The notes under the pieces are model-generated. The model had not been told where the DNA came from and searched no databases. It was given only the letters and a program-made list of their open reading frames with translations. Both the position numbers and the translations under genes were made by a program. 64,000 bases of DNA from Xylophilus sp. (GTDB taxonomy: Bacteria; Pseudomonadota; Gammaproteobacteria; Burkholderiales; Burkholderiaceae_C): positions 1 through 64,000 of the forward strand of contig WNDY01000015.1 of NCBI GenBank assembly GCA_009914555.1, written 5' to 3'. Position 1 is the stretch's first letter; every line of letters starts with the position of its first letter. Shown here piece after piece: positions 50,732 through 62,947 of the stretch.

Positions 50732-52894
50732 ATGTTTTTTGCATTTGGCCGCAAGGCCGTGCCGGCGCAGCGCCGCACGCCCGTTGCATATGCCGTGGTC
50801 CTGATGAGCGCTTTGATGGCGCAGGGGGCTGCGGCCCAGACGGCCGCGCCGGCACAGGCGGACGGCAGTGCCGATGAGTCGGCCGCCAACGTGAAGCTCG
50901 ACAAGATCGTCGTGTCCGGCAACCGGGCATCCGAGGCGCAGGCCAAGGTGAAGGAAACCCCCGGCAACATCAGCGTCATCACCAGCGACGAGTTGAGCCG
51001 CGGGCGCAACGCCACGCTGGCGGACATCCTCGCCTTCCAGCCGGGCGTGGTCGCGGAGTCCGTCGGCGGCAACGATGCCATCAAGATTTCCGTTCGCGGC
51101 TCGGGCGTCCTCAGCGGCACGGGCGTGTTCCGCGAAGGCATCAAGTTCCTCATCGACGGACTGCCGGTCACCGGCCCCGGCGGCACGACCCCCGATATGC
51201 TGAACTACCAGGGCCTGGCCTCGGTCGATGTCCTGCGCAGCGGCAACAGCTTCCAGTACGGCGCGCTGTATCTCGGCGGTGGAATCAATGCCACCACGCA
51301 CACCGGCTATACCGCGCCCGGCTTTCGGGTAAGGCAGGAATTCGGCAGCTGGCACTATTTCAAGACCACCCTCAGCTACGGTGGCGTGGTCGGCGACTTC
51401 GACTACTACCTCAACGCCCAAAAGTCCGAGAGCAAAGGCTATCGCAACTGGAGCCATGCGGACAGCAAGGGCTACGTCGCCAACCTGGGCTACCGCATCA
51501 GCCCCAAGCTGACCGCGCGCGTGGAACTGCGCTACCGCGAGATGTATTACCAGAACCCGGGCTCGCTGACGCTGACCCAGTTGAACCAGGACCCGCGCCA
51601 GGCCGCGGCGAGCAGCGTCAACGCGAGCAGCGGCACGCGTCCCGGCACTTTCTGGGGCGCGGTGAAGGCCACCTACACCTTCGACGACCAGGCGACTCTC
51701 GACCTCGGCTACAGCCACTACCACTACCCGCACATCAACGACCGCGAGACCAAGACCGGCCAGCCGGGCTACTGGGACTGGCACGACAACAGCTATACGG
51801 CGCGTTATTCGCGGGTCGACCAGTGGTGGGGCCACGAAAGCCGCACCGATGTCTCCTACAACGGCACGGAAGAGCCCGTTGGCCAAGCCCATACCGTGTC
51901 GGGCGCGGACAACAGTGTCCTGGTGGCCGACCGCACCTTCAAGGGTTCGTACGACCGCGCGCTGTCGGTCGGCAACGACTTCGCCATCACGCCGGAGCTC
52001 TGGCTGACCAGCGGGCTGGCCTTCATCAGCGTGCGGCGCACCACCTTCTACCGCTACAACACGACCTATCCCAACCTGCCGTCCTCCGACTATCGGGATA
52101 CCGATTGGGCGCCGCGCGTGGGCCTGCGCTATGCGCTGTCGCCCGACGTGCAGGTGTTCGGCAACATCACGCGCTCCATCGACCCGCCGCTGAACTGGCG
52201 CTACAGCATCGACAGCACGACCAAACAGATCACGAATCTGCAGGACCAGAAGGGCAACACCTTCGAAGTGGGCATCCGCGGGCAGGTCGGCATCGTCAGC
52301 GGCGGCGTGACGCTCTACCGCATCAACGTCCAGCACGAACTGCTGAGCGTGGTCGATGAGGAGGCCACCGCGCTGAACGGCGGCATCATCCAGACGCGCA
52401 CCTTCAATGCGACCACGCCGACGCGGCACCAGGGTGTGGAACTGGCCGCAGACGTGCGGCTCTGGCACAGCCCGGGCGGCGGCCAGGTGGTATGGCGCAA
52501 CGCATATACCTACAACGACAACCGCTACGTGGGTGATTCGCGCCTGGGCAACAGCCGCCTCCCCGGCCTGCCGCCGCAGTTCTACCAGGCCAAGCTGCAA
52601 TACGACCATCCCGAAGGCTTCTATGCCAACCTGAACCTCAAAGCCCAGAAGGGCGCACCGTTGGACTATACCAACTCCGCCTATGCGCCCGGCTATGCGA
52701 TCTGGGGCGCGACGTTCGGCTACGTGGCGCCGGACCAGCGATGGAATGCGTACCTCGACTTCAAGAACCTGGCCAATCGCAAGTACGTCGCGGTTTCGGG
52801 TACGACCTTCGACGCCGCCGGCGTCCGTGACCGGCAGACCTATTCCCCCGGCGACGGCTTCGGCGTGTTCGCCGGTGTCGAGTACAGGTTCTGA
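50732..52894 (+). CDS. TonB-dependent outer-membrane receptor (paralogue 2)
   Basis: A 720-residue receptor. Signal peptide to about residue 31 (ALMAQGAAAQ); TonB-box-like VKLDKIVVSG (about 50-59); plug with ATLADILAFQPGVVAE, IKISVRGSGVLSG and FREGIKFLIDGLPVTGPGGTTPDM; barrel ending VFAGVEYRF. Plug and many barrel strands match the receptor at 42424, so they arose by duplication. The oligopeptide-type ABC importer operon begins 34 bp downstream in the same direction, which suggests this receptor feeds that importer. The family context (importer plus flavin monooxygenases) hints at a sulfur- or nitrogen-bearing organic ligand. Confidence 0.93.
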   Translation: MFFAFGRKAVPAQRRTPVAYAVVLMSALMAQGAAAQTAAPAQADGSADESAANVKLDKIVVSGNRASEAQAKVKETPGNISVITSDELSRGRNATLADILAFQPGVVAESVGGNDAIKISVRGSGVLSGTGVFREGIKFLIDGLPVTGPGGTTPDMLNYQGLASVDVLRSGNSFQYGALYLGGGINATTHTGYTAPGFRVRQEFGSWHYFKTTLSYGGVVGDFDYYLNAQKSESKGYRNWSHADSKGYVANLGYRISPKLTARVELRYREMYYQNPGSLTLTQLNQDPRQAAASSVNASSGTRPGTFWGAVKATYTFDDQATLDLGYSHYHYPHINDRETKTGQPGYWDWHDNSYTARYSRVDQWWGHESRTDVSYNGTEEPVGQAHTVSGADNSVLVADRTFKGSYDRALSVGNDFAITPELWLTSGLAFISVRRTTFYRYNTTYPNLPSSDYRDTDWAPRVGLRYALSPDVQVFGNITRSIDPPLNWRYSIDSTTKQITNLQDQKGNTFEVGIRGQVGIVSGGVTLYRINVQHELLSVVDEEATALNGGIIQTRTFNATTPTRHQGVELAADVRLWHSPGGGQVVWRNAYTYNDNRYVGDSRLGNSRLPGLPPQFYQAKLQYDHPEGFYANLNLKAQKGAPLDYTNSAYAPGYAIWGATFGYVAPDQRWNAYLDFKNLANRKYVAVSGTTFDAAGVRDRQTYSPGDGFGVFAGVEYRF

Positions 52895-52928
52895 GGCAGG
52901 CAGGCGCGCACGGCAGACGGGATCGGAT

Positions 52929-54722
52929 ATGCGAAAGATTGTCATGCGGCCAGCCATTGCCGGCAGGTCCGGGGCCGCTCGAAGCCCGGGCCGGTGGGGG
53001 CGGCTGCTGGGAGCCGCCCTCGCACTGGGCGTCTTGGTGGCGCTGGGCGGCTGCTCGCGGTCGGACAGCGCGCAGCTCGACGCCAAACGCCGTATCGGCG
53101 CCATCCGCGCCGACGGTGTTTTCGAGGGCGGCAGGCTCCGCTATGCCGAGACCGACTTCCATGCGCAGGGCCAAGGCCGACCGGGAGGCGTGCTGCGCGT
53201 AGCCGTGTCCAGCGACACCCACACCTTCGATATCCATGCCAGTTCCAGCGGAAACATGCAGTGGCTGGGCCGCATCCTGTACGACTGCCTGGTGGCGCAG
53301 GACGAAAAGGGCGACATCTCGCCCTGGCTTGCCACGTCCTGGGATATTTCCCCGGACGGGCTGACCTATACCTTCCACCTGCGCCAAGGCGTCACGTTCA
53401 GCGACGGCACGCCCTTCGACGCCGAGGCGGTGCGGGTCAATCTGGACCATATGCGCGACCCGCGGATCAAGTCGCCGCTGGCCGCCTTCTACATCGCGCC
53501 CTACGACCATGGCGAAGTCGTCAGCGCGTACGTGTTCCGCGCCCATCTGCGCCAGCCCTATGCGCCTTTCCTCGACGTGCTCGCGCAGTCCTGGCTGGGG
53601 ATGATCTCGCCGAAGCAGATCCGCGAGACGCCGAAGTCCATCATCGACAAGCCGATCGGCACCGGGCCCTTCGTGCTGAAGGAATACCTGCGCGACCAGT
53701 ACGCGAAGTTCGAGCGCCGCGCCGACTACGACTGGTCGCCGCCAGTGCTGCGGCACCAGGGGCCGGCCTACATCGATCGGCTGGAGCTGTATTTTGTGCC
53801 GGAAGCCCTGATCCGCTACAGCGCGCTGCTGGCCGGCCAGTACGACGTGACGCTGGACGTGCCGCCGCAGAATGCGGAAGCCGTGCGCGCCAATCCGGAC
53901 TTCGAACTGCACAGCCGCATCCGCAAGGGCAACCCGACCCGCGTCCTGACGTTCAACACGCAGCGTCCGCCGTTCGACGACCCCCGCATACGGCTCGCGC
54001 TGGCGAAGGCGGTGGACCGCGAGGGCATCGCCTGGATCCAGGGCTTTGGCGAATTCCGCGTCAAGTCCGACTATCTGGCGGCCAACACCCGCCATTACGA
54101 CCCGCGCTGGCGCGACGCGCTCCAGTACGATCCGGCGGCCGCCAACCGGCTCCTCGATGAGGCCGGCTGGACGGCAAGGGATGCCGAAGGCTTCCGCGTC
54201 AAGGATGGCAAGCGCCTGCATGCCGAGGTGCTGCAGTCCGGCGGGTCGGGTGCATCGACCAGCGCGGCCGTGGCGCTGCAGTCCGATGCCAGGAAGATCG
54301 GCTTCGAACTCACGCTGCGGCTGCTGCCGCAGCAACAGCTGACCAGCCCGCGCATGACGGGCGACTACCAGGTCCTCGGAGGCAGCGGCTACTGGCACAC
54401 CAACACGCCGGACGGCCTGACCATGCTGTACCACAGCCAGGCGATCCCGAGCGAGAAGGTGATCGCCCAGAATGCCTCGCGCCTGCAGGACCCGGCGCTG
54501 GACGACCTGCTGACGCGCGCGCGCGGCACCACCGACCCGGACAAGCAGAAGGCGCTGTACAGCCAGGCCCAGCAGCGGCTGACGGAGCTGGTCCCTTCCG
54601 TGCCGACCTATGAAAGCCATGCCATCAGCGCCTGGCGCAAGAAGGTCAAGGGCATCCTGTTCGACACCTCCCACAACGTACCGGTCTTCGTGAACGCCTG
54701 GTTCGACGAAGGGCAACCATGA
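52929..54722 (+). CDS. Peptide/nickel/opine-type ABC importer, substrate-binding lipoprotein 1 (OppA/DppA family)
   Basis: A 597-residue family-5 solute-binding protein. The leader ALALGVLVALGGC ends in a lipobox, so it is membrane-anchored in the periplasm. The binding domain shows GGVLRVAVSSDTHTFD, the family signature region WDISPDGLTYTFHLRQGVTFSDGTPFDAEAV and PFDDPRIRLALAKAVDREGI. It is about 50 residues longer than DppA. A close paralogue is the last gene of the same operon (61042). Start at 52929; an in-frame ATG at 52947 is possible. It overlaps the permease gene by 4 bp. Confidence 0.92.
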   Translation: MRKIVMRPAIAGRSGAARSPGRWGRLLGAALALGVLVALGGCSRSDSAQLDAKRRIGAIRADGVFEGGRLRYAETDFHAQGQGRPGGVLRVAVSSDTHTFDIHASSSGNMQWLGRILYDCLVAQDEKGDISPWLATSWDISPDGLTYTFHLRQGVTFSDGTPFDAEAVRVNLDHMRDPRIKSPLAAFYIAPYDHGEVVSAYVFRAHLRQPYAPFLDVLAQSWLGMISPKQIRETPKSIIDKPIGTGPFVLKEYLRDQYAKFERRADYDWSPPVLRHQGPAYIDRLELYFVPEALIRYSALLAGQYDVTLDVPPQNAEAVRANPDFELHSRIRKGNPTRVLTFNTQRPPFDDPRIRLALAKAVDREGIAWIQGFGEFRVKSDYLAANTRHYDPRWRDALQYDPAAANRLLDEAGWTARDAEGFRVKDGKRLHAEVLQSGGSGASTSAAVALQSDARKIGFELTLRLLPQQQLTSPRMTGDYQVLGGSGYWHTNTPDGLTMLYHSQAIPSEKVIAQNASRLQDPALDDLLTRARGTTDPDKQKALYSQAQQRLTELVPSVPTYESHAISAWRKKVKGILFDTSHNVPVFVNAWFDEGQP

Positions 54723-55657
54723 ATCCATTGTTGAGACTCGTTCTGTGGCGCCTCGGCGCCGCCATCGCCGTGCTGCTGGGCACGCTGGCCACTACCTTCT
54801 TCGCGCTGATGTTCAGCGGCGGCGACCCGGCGCAGGCCATCCTGGGCACCGAGGAATCGGCGGTGTCCAAGGAAGTGCTGGACCAGATCCGCCACGAGTA
54901 CGGCCTGGACCTGCCGGTGCACCAGCAGTTCTGGAACTACGTGGTGCGCCTGTCCCACGGCGATCTCGGGGAGTCCTATCTGCTGCGCGTGCCCGTCAAG
55001 CGGGCCATCGGCGACCAGATCGGCGCCACCATCGAGCTGGCGCTCTGGGCGGGCGGCAGCGCCCTGCTGCTGTCCATCGCCGTCGCCGTGCTGACCGCCA
55101 AGCGCAAGCCCTGGGTCGCGGCGCTGTCGTCCGGCACCGAGCGCACGCTGTCCTCGATCCCTTCCTTCGTGCTGGGCCTGTTCCTGCTGCTGGTCTTCTC
55201 CTTCCAGCTGAAGATCCTTCCCGCCGTCGGCCAGCAGGGCTGGAAGTCGATGATCCTGCCGGTGGTGACGCTGGCGGTCCCCACGGCGGCGGTGCTGACC
55301 CAGGTGCTGCGCTCGGAACTGGAGGACATCCTGGAGCAGCCCTTTATCGTCATGGCGCGCGCACGCGGCCTGACGGAAGCGGGCGTGCGGCTGGGCCATG
55401 CGCTGCGCCACACGCTGATTCCGCTGATCACGCTCTCCGGCTTCGTGTTCGCGAGCCTGCTGGGCGGCGCGGTGCTGGCCGAGAACCTGTTCGCCCGCCA
55501 GGGCATCGGCCGGCTGATCAGCGAGGCCGCCAACGGCAAGGACGTGCCGATGGTGCTGGGCATCACGCTGCTCGCGGCAGCCACCTACCTCGTGATCAAC
55601 CTCCTGGTCGATCTGCTCAACGCGATCATCGATCCGCGGATCGCCGCCAGATCATGA
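54719..55657 (+). CDS. ABC importer permease (OppB/DppB family)
   Basis: A 312-residue inner-membrane permease with six hydrophobic segments. It starts LLRLVLWRLGAAIAVLLGTLATTFFAL (helix 1), carries the long periplasmic loop after it (GLDLPVHQQFWNYVVRLSHGDLGESY, typical of OppB), and has the EAA-like coupling segment IVMARARGLTEAGVRLGHALRHTLIPLI. Starts inside the oppA-like stop (ATGA) and ends inside the start of the next gene, so translation is coupled along the operon. Partner of the permease at 58417, from which it is separated by two oxygenase genes. Confidence 0.94.
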   Translation: MNPLLRLVLWRLGAAIAVLLGTLATTFFALMFSGGDPAQAILGTEESAVSKEVLDQIRHEYGLDLPVHQQFWNYVVRLSHGDLGESYLLRVPVKRAIGDQIGATIELALWAGGSALLLSIAVAVLTAKRKPWVAALSSGTERTLSSIPSFVLGLFLLLVFSFQLKILPAVGQQGWKSMILPVVTLAVPTAAVLTQVLRSELEDILEQPFIVMARARGLTEAGVRLGHALRHTLIPLITLSGFVFASLLGGAVLAENLFARQGIGRLISEAANGKDVPMVLGITLLAAATYLVINLLVDLLNAIIDPRIAARS

Positions 55658-56982
55658 CAGCGACGGATGCCGCCACCCCGAGCGACGAGGAACTGTTCGC
55701 GGTCTTCGTCCCGGTCTTCGACCGCATCGCCGAAGGCGCGGTCGAGCGCGAGCGCGAGCGCCGGCTGCCCTACGAGGAGGTGCGGCGGCTGCGCGACGCC
55801 GGCCTGGGCCGCGTGCGCGTGCCGAAGAAGTACGGCGGCCTGGGCGCCACGCTGCCGCAGCTCTTTCGCCTGCTGGTGCGGCTGGGCGAGGCCGATCCCA
55901 ACCTGACACAGATCTTCCGCGCCCACTTCGGCTTCGTCGAGGGCCGCCTCCACGACGACGAGGAAGACAGTCGCCGGCGCTGGCTGGCGCGCGTGGCGGC
56001 CGGCGACCTGTTCGGCGCCGCGATGGCCGAGCGTGCCGAGGCCGTGGACAACCCGGTCAAGGGTTCGCAGGACGGCGACCACTGGGTGATCGATGGCGAG
56101 AAGTTCTACTGCACCGGCACGCTCTATGCGGACTGGATCTTCGTGTCGGTGCGCGACGGCGAGGATGTCACCAGCCTCGCCGTACCGGCGACGGCACCCG
56201 GCGTGACCCGCATCGATGACTGGGACGGCTTCGGCCAGCGCCTGTCGGCCAGCGGCACGACGCGCTTCGACAACGTGCGCGTGCCCGAGGAGTATGTGCT
56301 GCGGCGTTTCAGGCGCGGCGAGCGCGGGCGCGAGGGCTCCTACATCACCGGCCTGTACCAGCAGGTGCACCTGGCCAACCTGGCCGGCATCGCCCGCGCC
56401 GTGCTGCGCGATGCGGTGGCCAACGTGAAGGGCCGCACCCGCAGCTTCGGCGTGTCCGGCAAGAGCAGCCCGGCCGACCACCCGGCGGTCCAGCGGGTGG
56501 TCGGCCGGCTGTCGAGCCTGGCCTTCTCGGCCGAGGCGCTGGTCGAAGGCGTCTCGGCCAGCCTGGAACGGGCTTGGCTGGCGCACTTTGCGGGCACCGC
56601 GACACCGGAGATCTACGGTGACACCGACATCCGCGCCTTCCAGGCGCAGCAGATCGTGATCCACCAGGTGCTCGAAGCCTGTTCGCTGCTGTTCGAGGTG
56701 GGCGGCGCCTCGGCGGCCAGCGGCGCGCGCGGGCTCGACCGCCACTGGCGCAACGCGCGCACGCTGTCCTCGCACAACCCTGCGATCCTGCGCGAGGTGG
56801 CGCTGGGCAACTACCACCTCAACGGCAAGCTGCCCAGCGCGGCCTGGGAGGAGCGCCTCGCCGCGGCCCGCGCCGCCGGCGAGACGGCGCCGCCGGCCGA
56901 TTCCACGGAAGTCAACCTCGCCGCTTCCGGCGCCGCGGCCCCGATCGGCGACACCCCGCAACCCCAGAAGATTTCCGCATGA
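55654..56982 (+). CDS. DszC/SfnB-like flavin-dependent oxygenase (acyl-CoA dehydrogenase fold)
   Basis: A 442-residue protein with the three-part acyl-CoA dehydrogenase fold: helical N-terminal domain with VPKKYGGLGATLPQLFRLL, middle beta domain (VDNPVKGSQDGDHWVIDGEKFYCTGTLYADWIFV), and C-terminal helical bundle (HLANLAGIARAVLRDAVANVKGRTRSF...). The pattern matches the oxygenase branch (DszC, SfnB, TdsC) rather than fatty-acid dehydrogenases: no CoA genes are nearby and the typical catalytic Glu region is not obvious. Such enzymes use FMNH2 and O2, for example to oxidise a thiophene sulfur. It overlaps both neighbours by 4 bp, sitting inside a transporter operon next to a DszA/NtaA-type enzyme. 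Confidence 0.88.
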   Translation: MTATDAATPSDEELFAVFVPVFDRIAEGAVERERERRLPYEEVRRLRDAGLGRVRVPKKYGGLGATLPQLFRLLVRLGEADPNLTQIFRAHFGFVEGRLHDDEEDSRRRWLARVAAGDLFGAAMAERAEAVDNPVKGSQDGDHWVIDGEKFYCTGTLYADWIFVSVRDGEDVTSLAVPATAPGVTRIDDWDGFGQRLSASGTTRFDNVRVPEEYVLRRFRRGERGREGSYITGLYQQVHLANLAGIARAVLRDAVANVKGRTRSFGVSGKSSPADHPAVQRVVGRLSSLAFSAEALVEGVSASLERAWLAHFAGTATPEIYGDTDIRAFQAQQIVIHQVLEACSLLFEVGGASAASGARGLDRHWRNARTLSSHNPAILREVALGNYHLNGKLPSAAWEERLAAARAAGETAPPADSTEVNLAASGAAAPIGDTPQPQKISA

Positions 56983-58346
56983 CCACCCCGCAGCGCCAGT
57001 TGAGCATCGGCATGAACATCCTCGGCTTCGGCGCCCATGCCGCGGCCTACCGGCTCGGCGAGGTGCCGCCGACCGCGCAGCTGTCGGCCGACTATTTCGT
57101 CAACATTGCCAGGATCTCCGAGGAACGCGGCACGCTGGACGCGATCTTTCTCGCCGACGGCCCGGCGCTGCCCCTGGGCGAGCGTGGCAACGGCGGCGGC
57201 CGCGGCCCCCTGGGCAAGCTGGAGCCGACGGTGCTGCTGACCGCCGTGGCGCTGGCCACGCGGCATATCGGCGTGATCGCCACCGCGTCGAGCAGCTACA
57301 ACGAGCCTTACAACATCGCCCGCCGCTTCTCGTCGATCGACCACCTCACCGGCGGCCGTGCCGCGTGGAACGTGGTCACCAATGCCGGCGACGCCGCGGC
57401 ACAGAACTTCGGCCTCGGCGGCGCGCCGGTGCATGCGGACCGCTACGCGCGCGCCGACGAGTTCCTGGAGGTCGTGACCAAGCTGTGGGACAGCTGGGAG
57501 GATGATGCAATCCAGCCCGACCAGGGCAACAACGTGTTCGCGGACACCGGCCGGATTCATCCGATCAACCACGTCGGCCGGTATTTCTCCGTCAAGGGCG
57601 CACTGACCGTGCCGCGCACGCCGCAGGGCCGGCCGGTGCTCGTGCAGGCCGGCTCGTCCGAAGGCGGCAAGGCGCTCGGTTCGCGCTGGGCCGACGCGAT
57701 CTTCACGACGCAGACCACGCTGGCCGACGGCCAGGCGTTCTACCGCGAGATGAAGGAGCGTGCACGCCGCTGGGGCCGCAACCCGGACCACCTGAAGATC
57801 ATGCCGGGCCTGTCCACGGTGATCGGCAGCACCGAGGAGGAGGCGGTCCGCCGCTTCGACAAGCTCAACGCCTTCATCGGCGAACAGGGGCTGGCGCGGC
57901 AGGTCGCCGGGCGCATCGGCATACCGGTCGACCAGCTGGACCCGGACGCGCCGCTGCCCTGGGACCGCATCGGCCCGGTCACCGCCTTCGAGCGCGGCTC
58001 GCACGGCTTCCTGGAAGCGCAGCTCAACCTGGCGCGGCGCGAGAACCTCACCGTGCGCCAGCTCTCGCGGCGCATCCTCGTCGGCCATCGCCTCGTCGTC
58101 GGCAGCCCCGAGCAGGTGGCCGACACGATCGAGGAATGGTTCCGCGCCGGCGCCGCCGACGGCTTCAACATCATGCCCGACGCCTTCAACTCCGGCGTCG
58201 AGATCTTCGTCGACGAGGTCGTGCCCCTGCTGCGCAAGCGCGGCATCTTTCGCCACGAATACACCGCCGGCACGCTGCGCGGCCACCTCGGCCTGCCGTA
58301 TCCCGGCAACCGGTACACGCTGGCGCGCCAAGCCACGGCGGCCTGA
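56979..58346 (+). CDS. NtaA/DszA/SnaA-type FMNH2-dependent monooxygenase (luciferase-like)
   Basis: A 455-residue luciferase-fold monooxygenase. Markers: SIGMNILGFGAHAAAYR near the N-terminus, LDAIFLADGPAL, SSYNEPYNIARRFSSIDHLTGGRAAWNVVTNAGDAAAQNFG (core W-N-x-V-T motif), and PVLVQAGSSEGGKALGSRWADAIF. It groups by eye with the NtaA/DszA branch, as does the more distant copy at 48633. Coupled by ATGA overlap to the DszC-like gene upstream. The DszC-then-DszA pair is the functional order known from dibenzothiophene desulfurisation (sulfoxidation, then C-S cleavage), though the substrate here is unknown. No flavin reductase gene is present in the window. Confidence 0.91.
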   Translation: MTTPQRQLSIGMNILGFGAHAAAYRLGEVPPTAQLSADYFVNIARISEERGTLDAIFLADGPALPLGERGNGGGRGPLGKLEPTVLLTAVALATRHIGVIATASSSYNEPYNIARRFSSIDHLTGGRAAWNVVTNAGDAAAQNFGLGGAPVHADRYARADEFLEVVTKLWDSWEDDAIQPDQGNNVFADTGRIHPINHVGRYFSVKGALTVPRTPQGRPVLVQAGSSEGGKALGSRWADAIFTTQTTLADGQAFYREMKERARRWGRNPDHLKIMPGLSTVIGSTEEEAVRRFDKLNAFIGEQGLARQVAGRIGIPVDQLDPDAPLPWDRIGPVTAFERGSHGFLEAQLNLARRENLTVRQLSRRILVGHRLVVGSPEQVADTIEEWFRAGAADGFNIMPDAFNSGVEIFVDEVVPLLRKRGIFRHEYTAGTLRGHLGLPYPGNRYTLARQATAA

Positions 58347-58416
58347 GCCCCGGGCCATCCGCCCGTGCTGGCGATCCCATCCCCCTGAAGCGATCAACGA
58401 CTGGACGACAACGACC

Positions 58417-59333
58417 ATGAACGCCAGAGACCCCGCCCTGCTGGAGATCGGCATGCCGGCGACCGTACGCTCCGAAAGCGCAGACCTGCGCAGGCAGTCA
58501 ACGCGCCACTGGTCCCGCTATGCGCGGCTGGCATTACGCCATCCCGGCCTGCTGCTGGCCGGACTGTTCCTCTTCGTGCTGCTGCTGGCGGCCATCCATC
58601 CGCCGCTGCTGGTGTCCGGCGATCCGCTGGCGACCAGCGCGCGCGACGCCTTCCTGCCGCCCGGCGTCGGGCACTGGCTGGGCACCGACGAGAACGGCCG
58701 CGACGTGCTCACGCGCCTGGTCTACGGAACGCGCAAGTCGCTGATCATGGCTTTCGCGGCCAGCATGTGCGCACTGGTGGGCGGCATCGTGCTGGGGCTG
58801 GCCGCCGGCCTCGGACCGCGCTGGCTGGACGCGGCGGTCATGCGCGCGGTCGACGTGCTGCTCGGCTTTCCCGACCTGCTGCTCGCGCTGGTCATCATCA
58901 CGTTCTGGGGGCAGAGCGCCGTCAACGCGGTCATCGCCATCGGCATTTCGGGCATACCGCGCTATGCCCGGCTGATCCGCGCCCAGGCCCAGATCGTGCG
59001 CAGCTCGGGTTACGTGGAGGCCGCTTCCACCCTGGGCGTCAGCCGGCCGCGCATCATCGTGCGCCACGTGCTGCCCAACGCGATGAAGTCCACGCTGCTG
59101 CTGGCCACGATCAGCGTCGGCGGCAAGATCGGGGCGGTCGCGGCGCTGAGCTTCCTGGGCTTCGGCGCGCCGCCACCCGCGCCCGAATGGGGCGCGATGC
59201 TGTCGGTCGGCCGCGACTATCTGGCCAACGCCTGGTGGCTCATGGCCGCGCCGGCCCTGACGGTCATCGCCACCGTGCTGGCGATCAGCGGCCTCGGCCG
59301 CGCGGTCATGCGCCGCCGCGAAGGAAAGACGGC

Positions 59334-59337
<4 letters not shown>
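58417..59337 (+). CDS. ABC importer permease (OppC/DppC family)
   Basis: A 306-residue permease. The cytoplasmic N-terminus (about 40 residues) leads to helix 1 (PGLLLAGLFLFVLLLAAIHPPLL), then the OppC hallmark HWLGTDENGRDVLTRLVYGTRKSLIMAF and the coupling segment YVEAASTLGVSRPRIIVRHVLPNAMKSTLL. Starts 70 bp after the monooxygenase gene and its stop overlaps the ATPase gene by 4 bp. Forms the channel with the permease at 54719. Confidence 0.94.
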
Positions 59338-61073
<1,736 letters not shown>

Positions 61074-62831
61074 AGTGAAGCATCGTCTTTCCGCTTGCGC
61101 CATCGCGGCGCTCTGCGCCGCGCTGTCGGTGGGGTGCACACGGTCGGATGGATCGTCGGTCGATACCCGGCGCAGCATCGGAGCCCTGCATGCCGACGGC
61201 GTGTTCGACGGCGGCCGGCTGCGCTATCCGGCGACCGACTTCCACGCCCGGGGCGAAGGCCGGCCGGGCGGCGTGCTGCGCGTTTCGGCGGCGTCGGACA
61301 TCCATACATTCGACTTCCACGCCGTATCGCACAGCAACGCGCCCTGGCTCAGCCGCATCATCTACGACAGCCTGGTCTATCAGGACGAGAACGGCGATAT
61401 TTCGCCGTGGCTCGCCACGTCCTGGGACATCTCCCCGGACGGCCTGACCTACACCTTCCACCTGCGCGACGACGTCACCTACAGCGACGGCACGCCGTTC
61501 AATGCCGAGGCGGTGCGGCTCAACCTGGAGCACATGCGGGACCCGAAAACCAAGTCGCCCCTGGCCGCCTACTACATCGCGCCCTACGACCACGGCGAAG
61601 TCGTCAGCGAATACGTCTTCCGCGCGCACCTGCGCGAAGCCTATGCGCCCTTCCTGGGCGTGCTGGCACAGGGGTGGCTGCCGATGCTGTCGCCCAAGCA
61701 GATCCGCGAAGACCCCAAGAGCATCATCGACCACCCCGCAGGCAGCGGCCCCTTCGTGCTGGAGAGCTACGTGCGGGATCAGCACGCCACGTTCGTGCGC
61801 CGGGCCGATTACCACTGGTCGCCGCCGGTGTTGCGGCACAAGGGCCCGGCCTACGTCGACCGGATCGAACTGAGCTTCGTTCCCGAAGCCCTGATCCGCT
61901 ACAGCGCGCTGCTGGCCGGCCAGTACGACGTGACGCTGGACGTGCCGCCGCAGAACGCCGAAGCCATTCGCGCCAACGCGGATTTCGAACTGCACAGCCG
62001 TATCCGCAAAGGCAACCCGAGCCGCTCGCTCACGTTCAACACGCAGCGCCCGCCGTTCGACGACCCGCGCGTGCGCGTGGCGCTCGCCAAGGCCATCGAC
62101 CGCGAAGGCCTGGCCTGGATCCAGGGTTTCGGCGAATACCGCGTCACCAGCGACTTTCTGTCGGCCAACACGCGCTACTACGACCCGCGCTGGCGGGACG
62201 TGCTGAAGTACGACCCCGCCGCCGCCAACAAGATTCTCGACGAGGCGGGCTGGGCCGAACGGGACGCCGAGGGCTTTCGCGTCAAAAACGGCAAGCGCCT
62301 GTCGGCCGAACTGGTGCAGACCGGCGGCGCGAACTCGCCGACCGGCACCGCGGTGGCGCTGCAAGCCGATGCCAGGAAGGTGGGCCTGGAGATCACCATC
62401 CGCCTGCTGCCGGCACAGATCATGAACACGCTGCGCACGACGGGTGAATACCAGTTGCTGGCAGGCGGCGTCTGGCACACCAACACGCCCGACGGGCTAT
62501 CCATCCTCTATCACAGCAGTGCGATCCCGACCGACAAGGTGATCGGCGCCAACGTCTCACGCTTGAACGACCCGGTATTCGACGACCTGCTCACGCGCGC
62601 GCGGCACACCATGGTGCCCGCCGAGCAGCAGGCGCTCTACAGCCAGGCCCAGCAACGCCTGACCGAACTGGCGCCCGCCGTACCGGCCTACGAGAACCAC
62701 CATATCAGCGCCTGGCGCCGCGACGTGAAGGGCATCCTGTTCGACACCTCGCACAACATTCCGTTGTTCGTGAACGCCTGGTTGGACCGCTAGGGGCGGC
62801 GGGGCAGGGAAAGCGGGCCGGGGCGAGATAG

Positions 62832-62892
62832 ATACTCCCCGATGTTCATCACCATAGCCGGCATATAGCATGCGCATCAGGAGCATACTCCG
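62832..62892 (-). repeat. About 60-bp intergenic element, copy 4 (inverted)
   Basis: On the minus strand it begins CGGAGTATGCTCC and ends TCGGGGAGTAT. It lies between the convergent solute-binding protein gene (stop 62793) and the aldo/keto reductase gene (stop 62948). The arms are less well paired than in copy 3. Confidence 0.55.
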
Positions 62893-62947
62893 TCATATAA
62901 ACGTGCGGCACCGGTGGGCGGCACGCCGGCCGCCCGGCGCGGGCGGC

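Noticed and set aside
50477..50877. Short plus-strand frames upstream of the second TonB receptor
   Set aside because: No binding site and no homology, and they run into the receptor gene in another frame.
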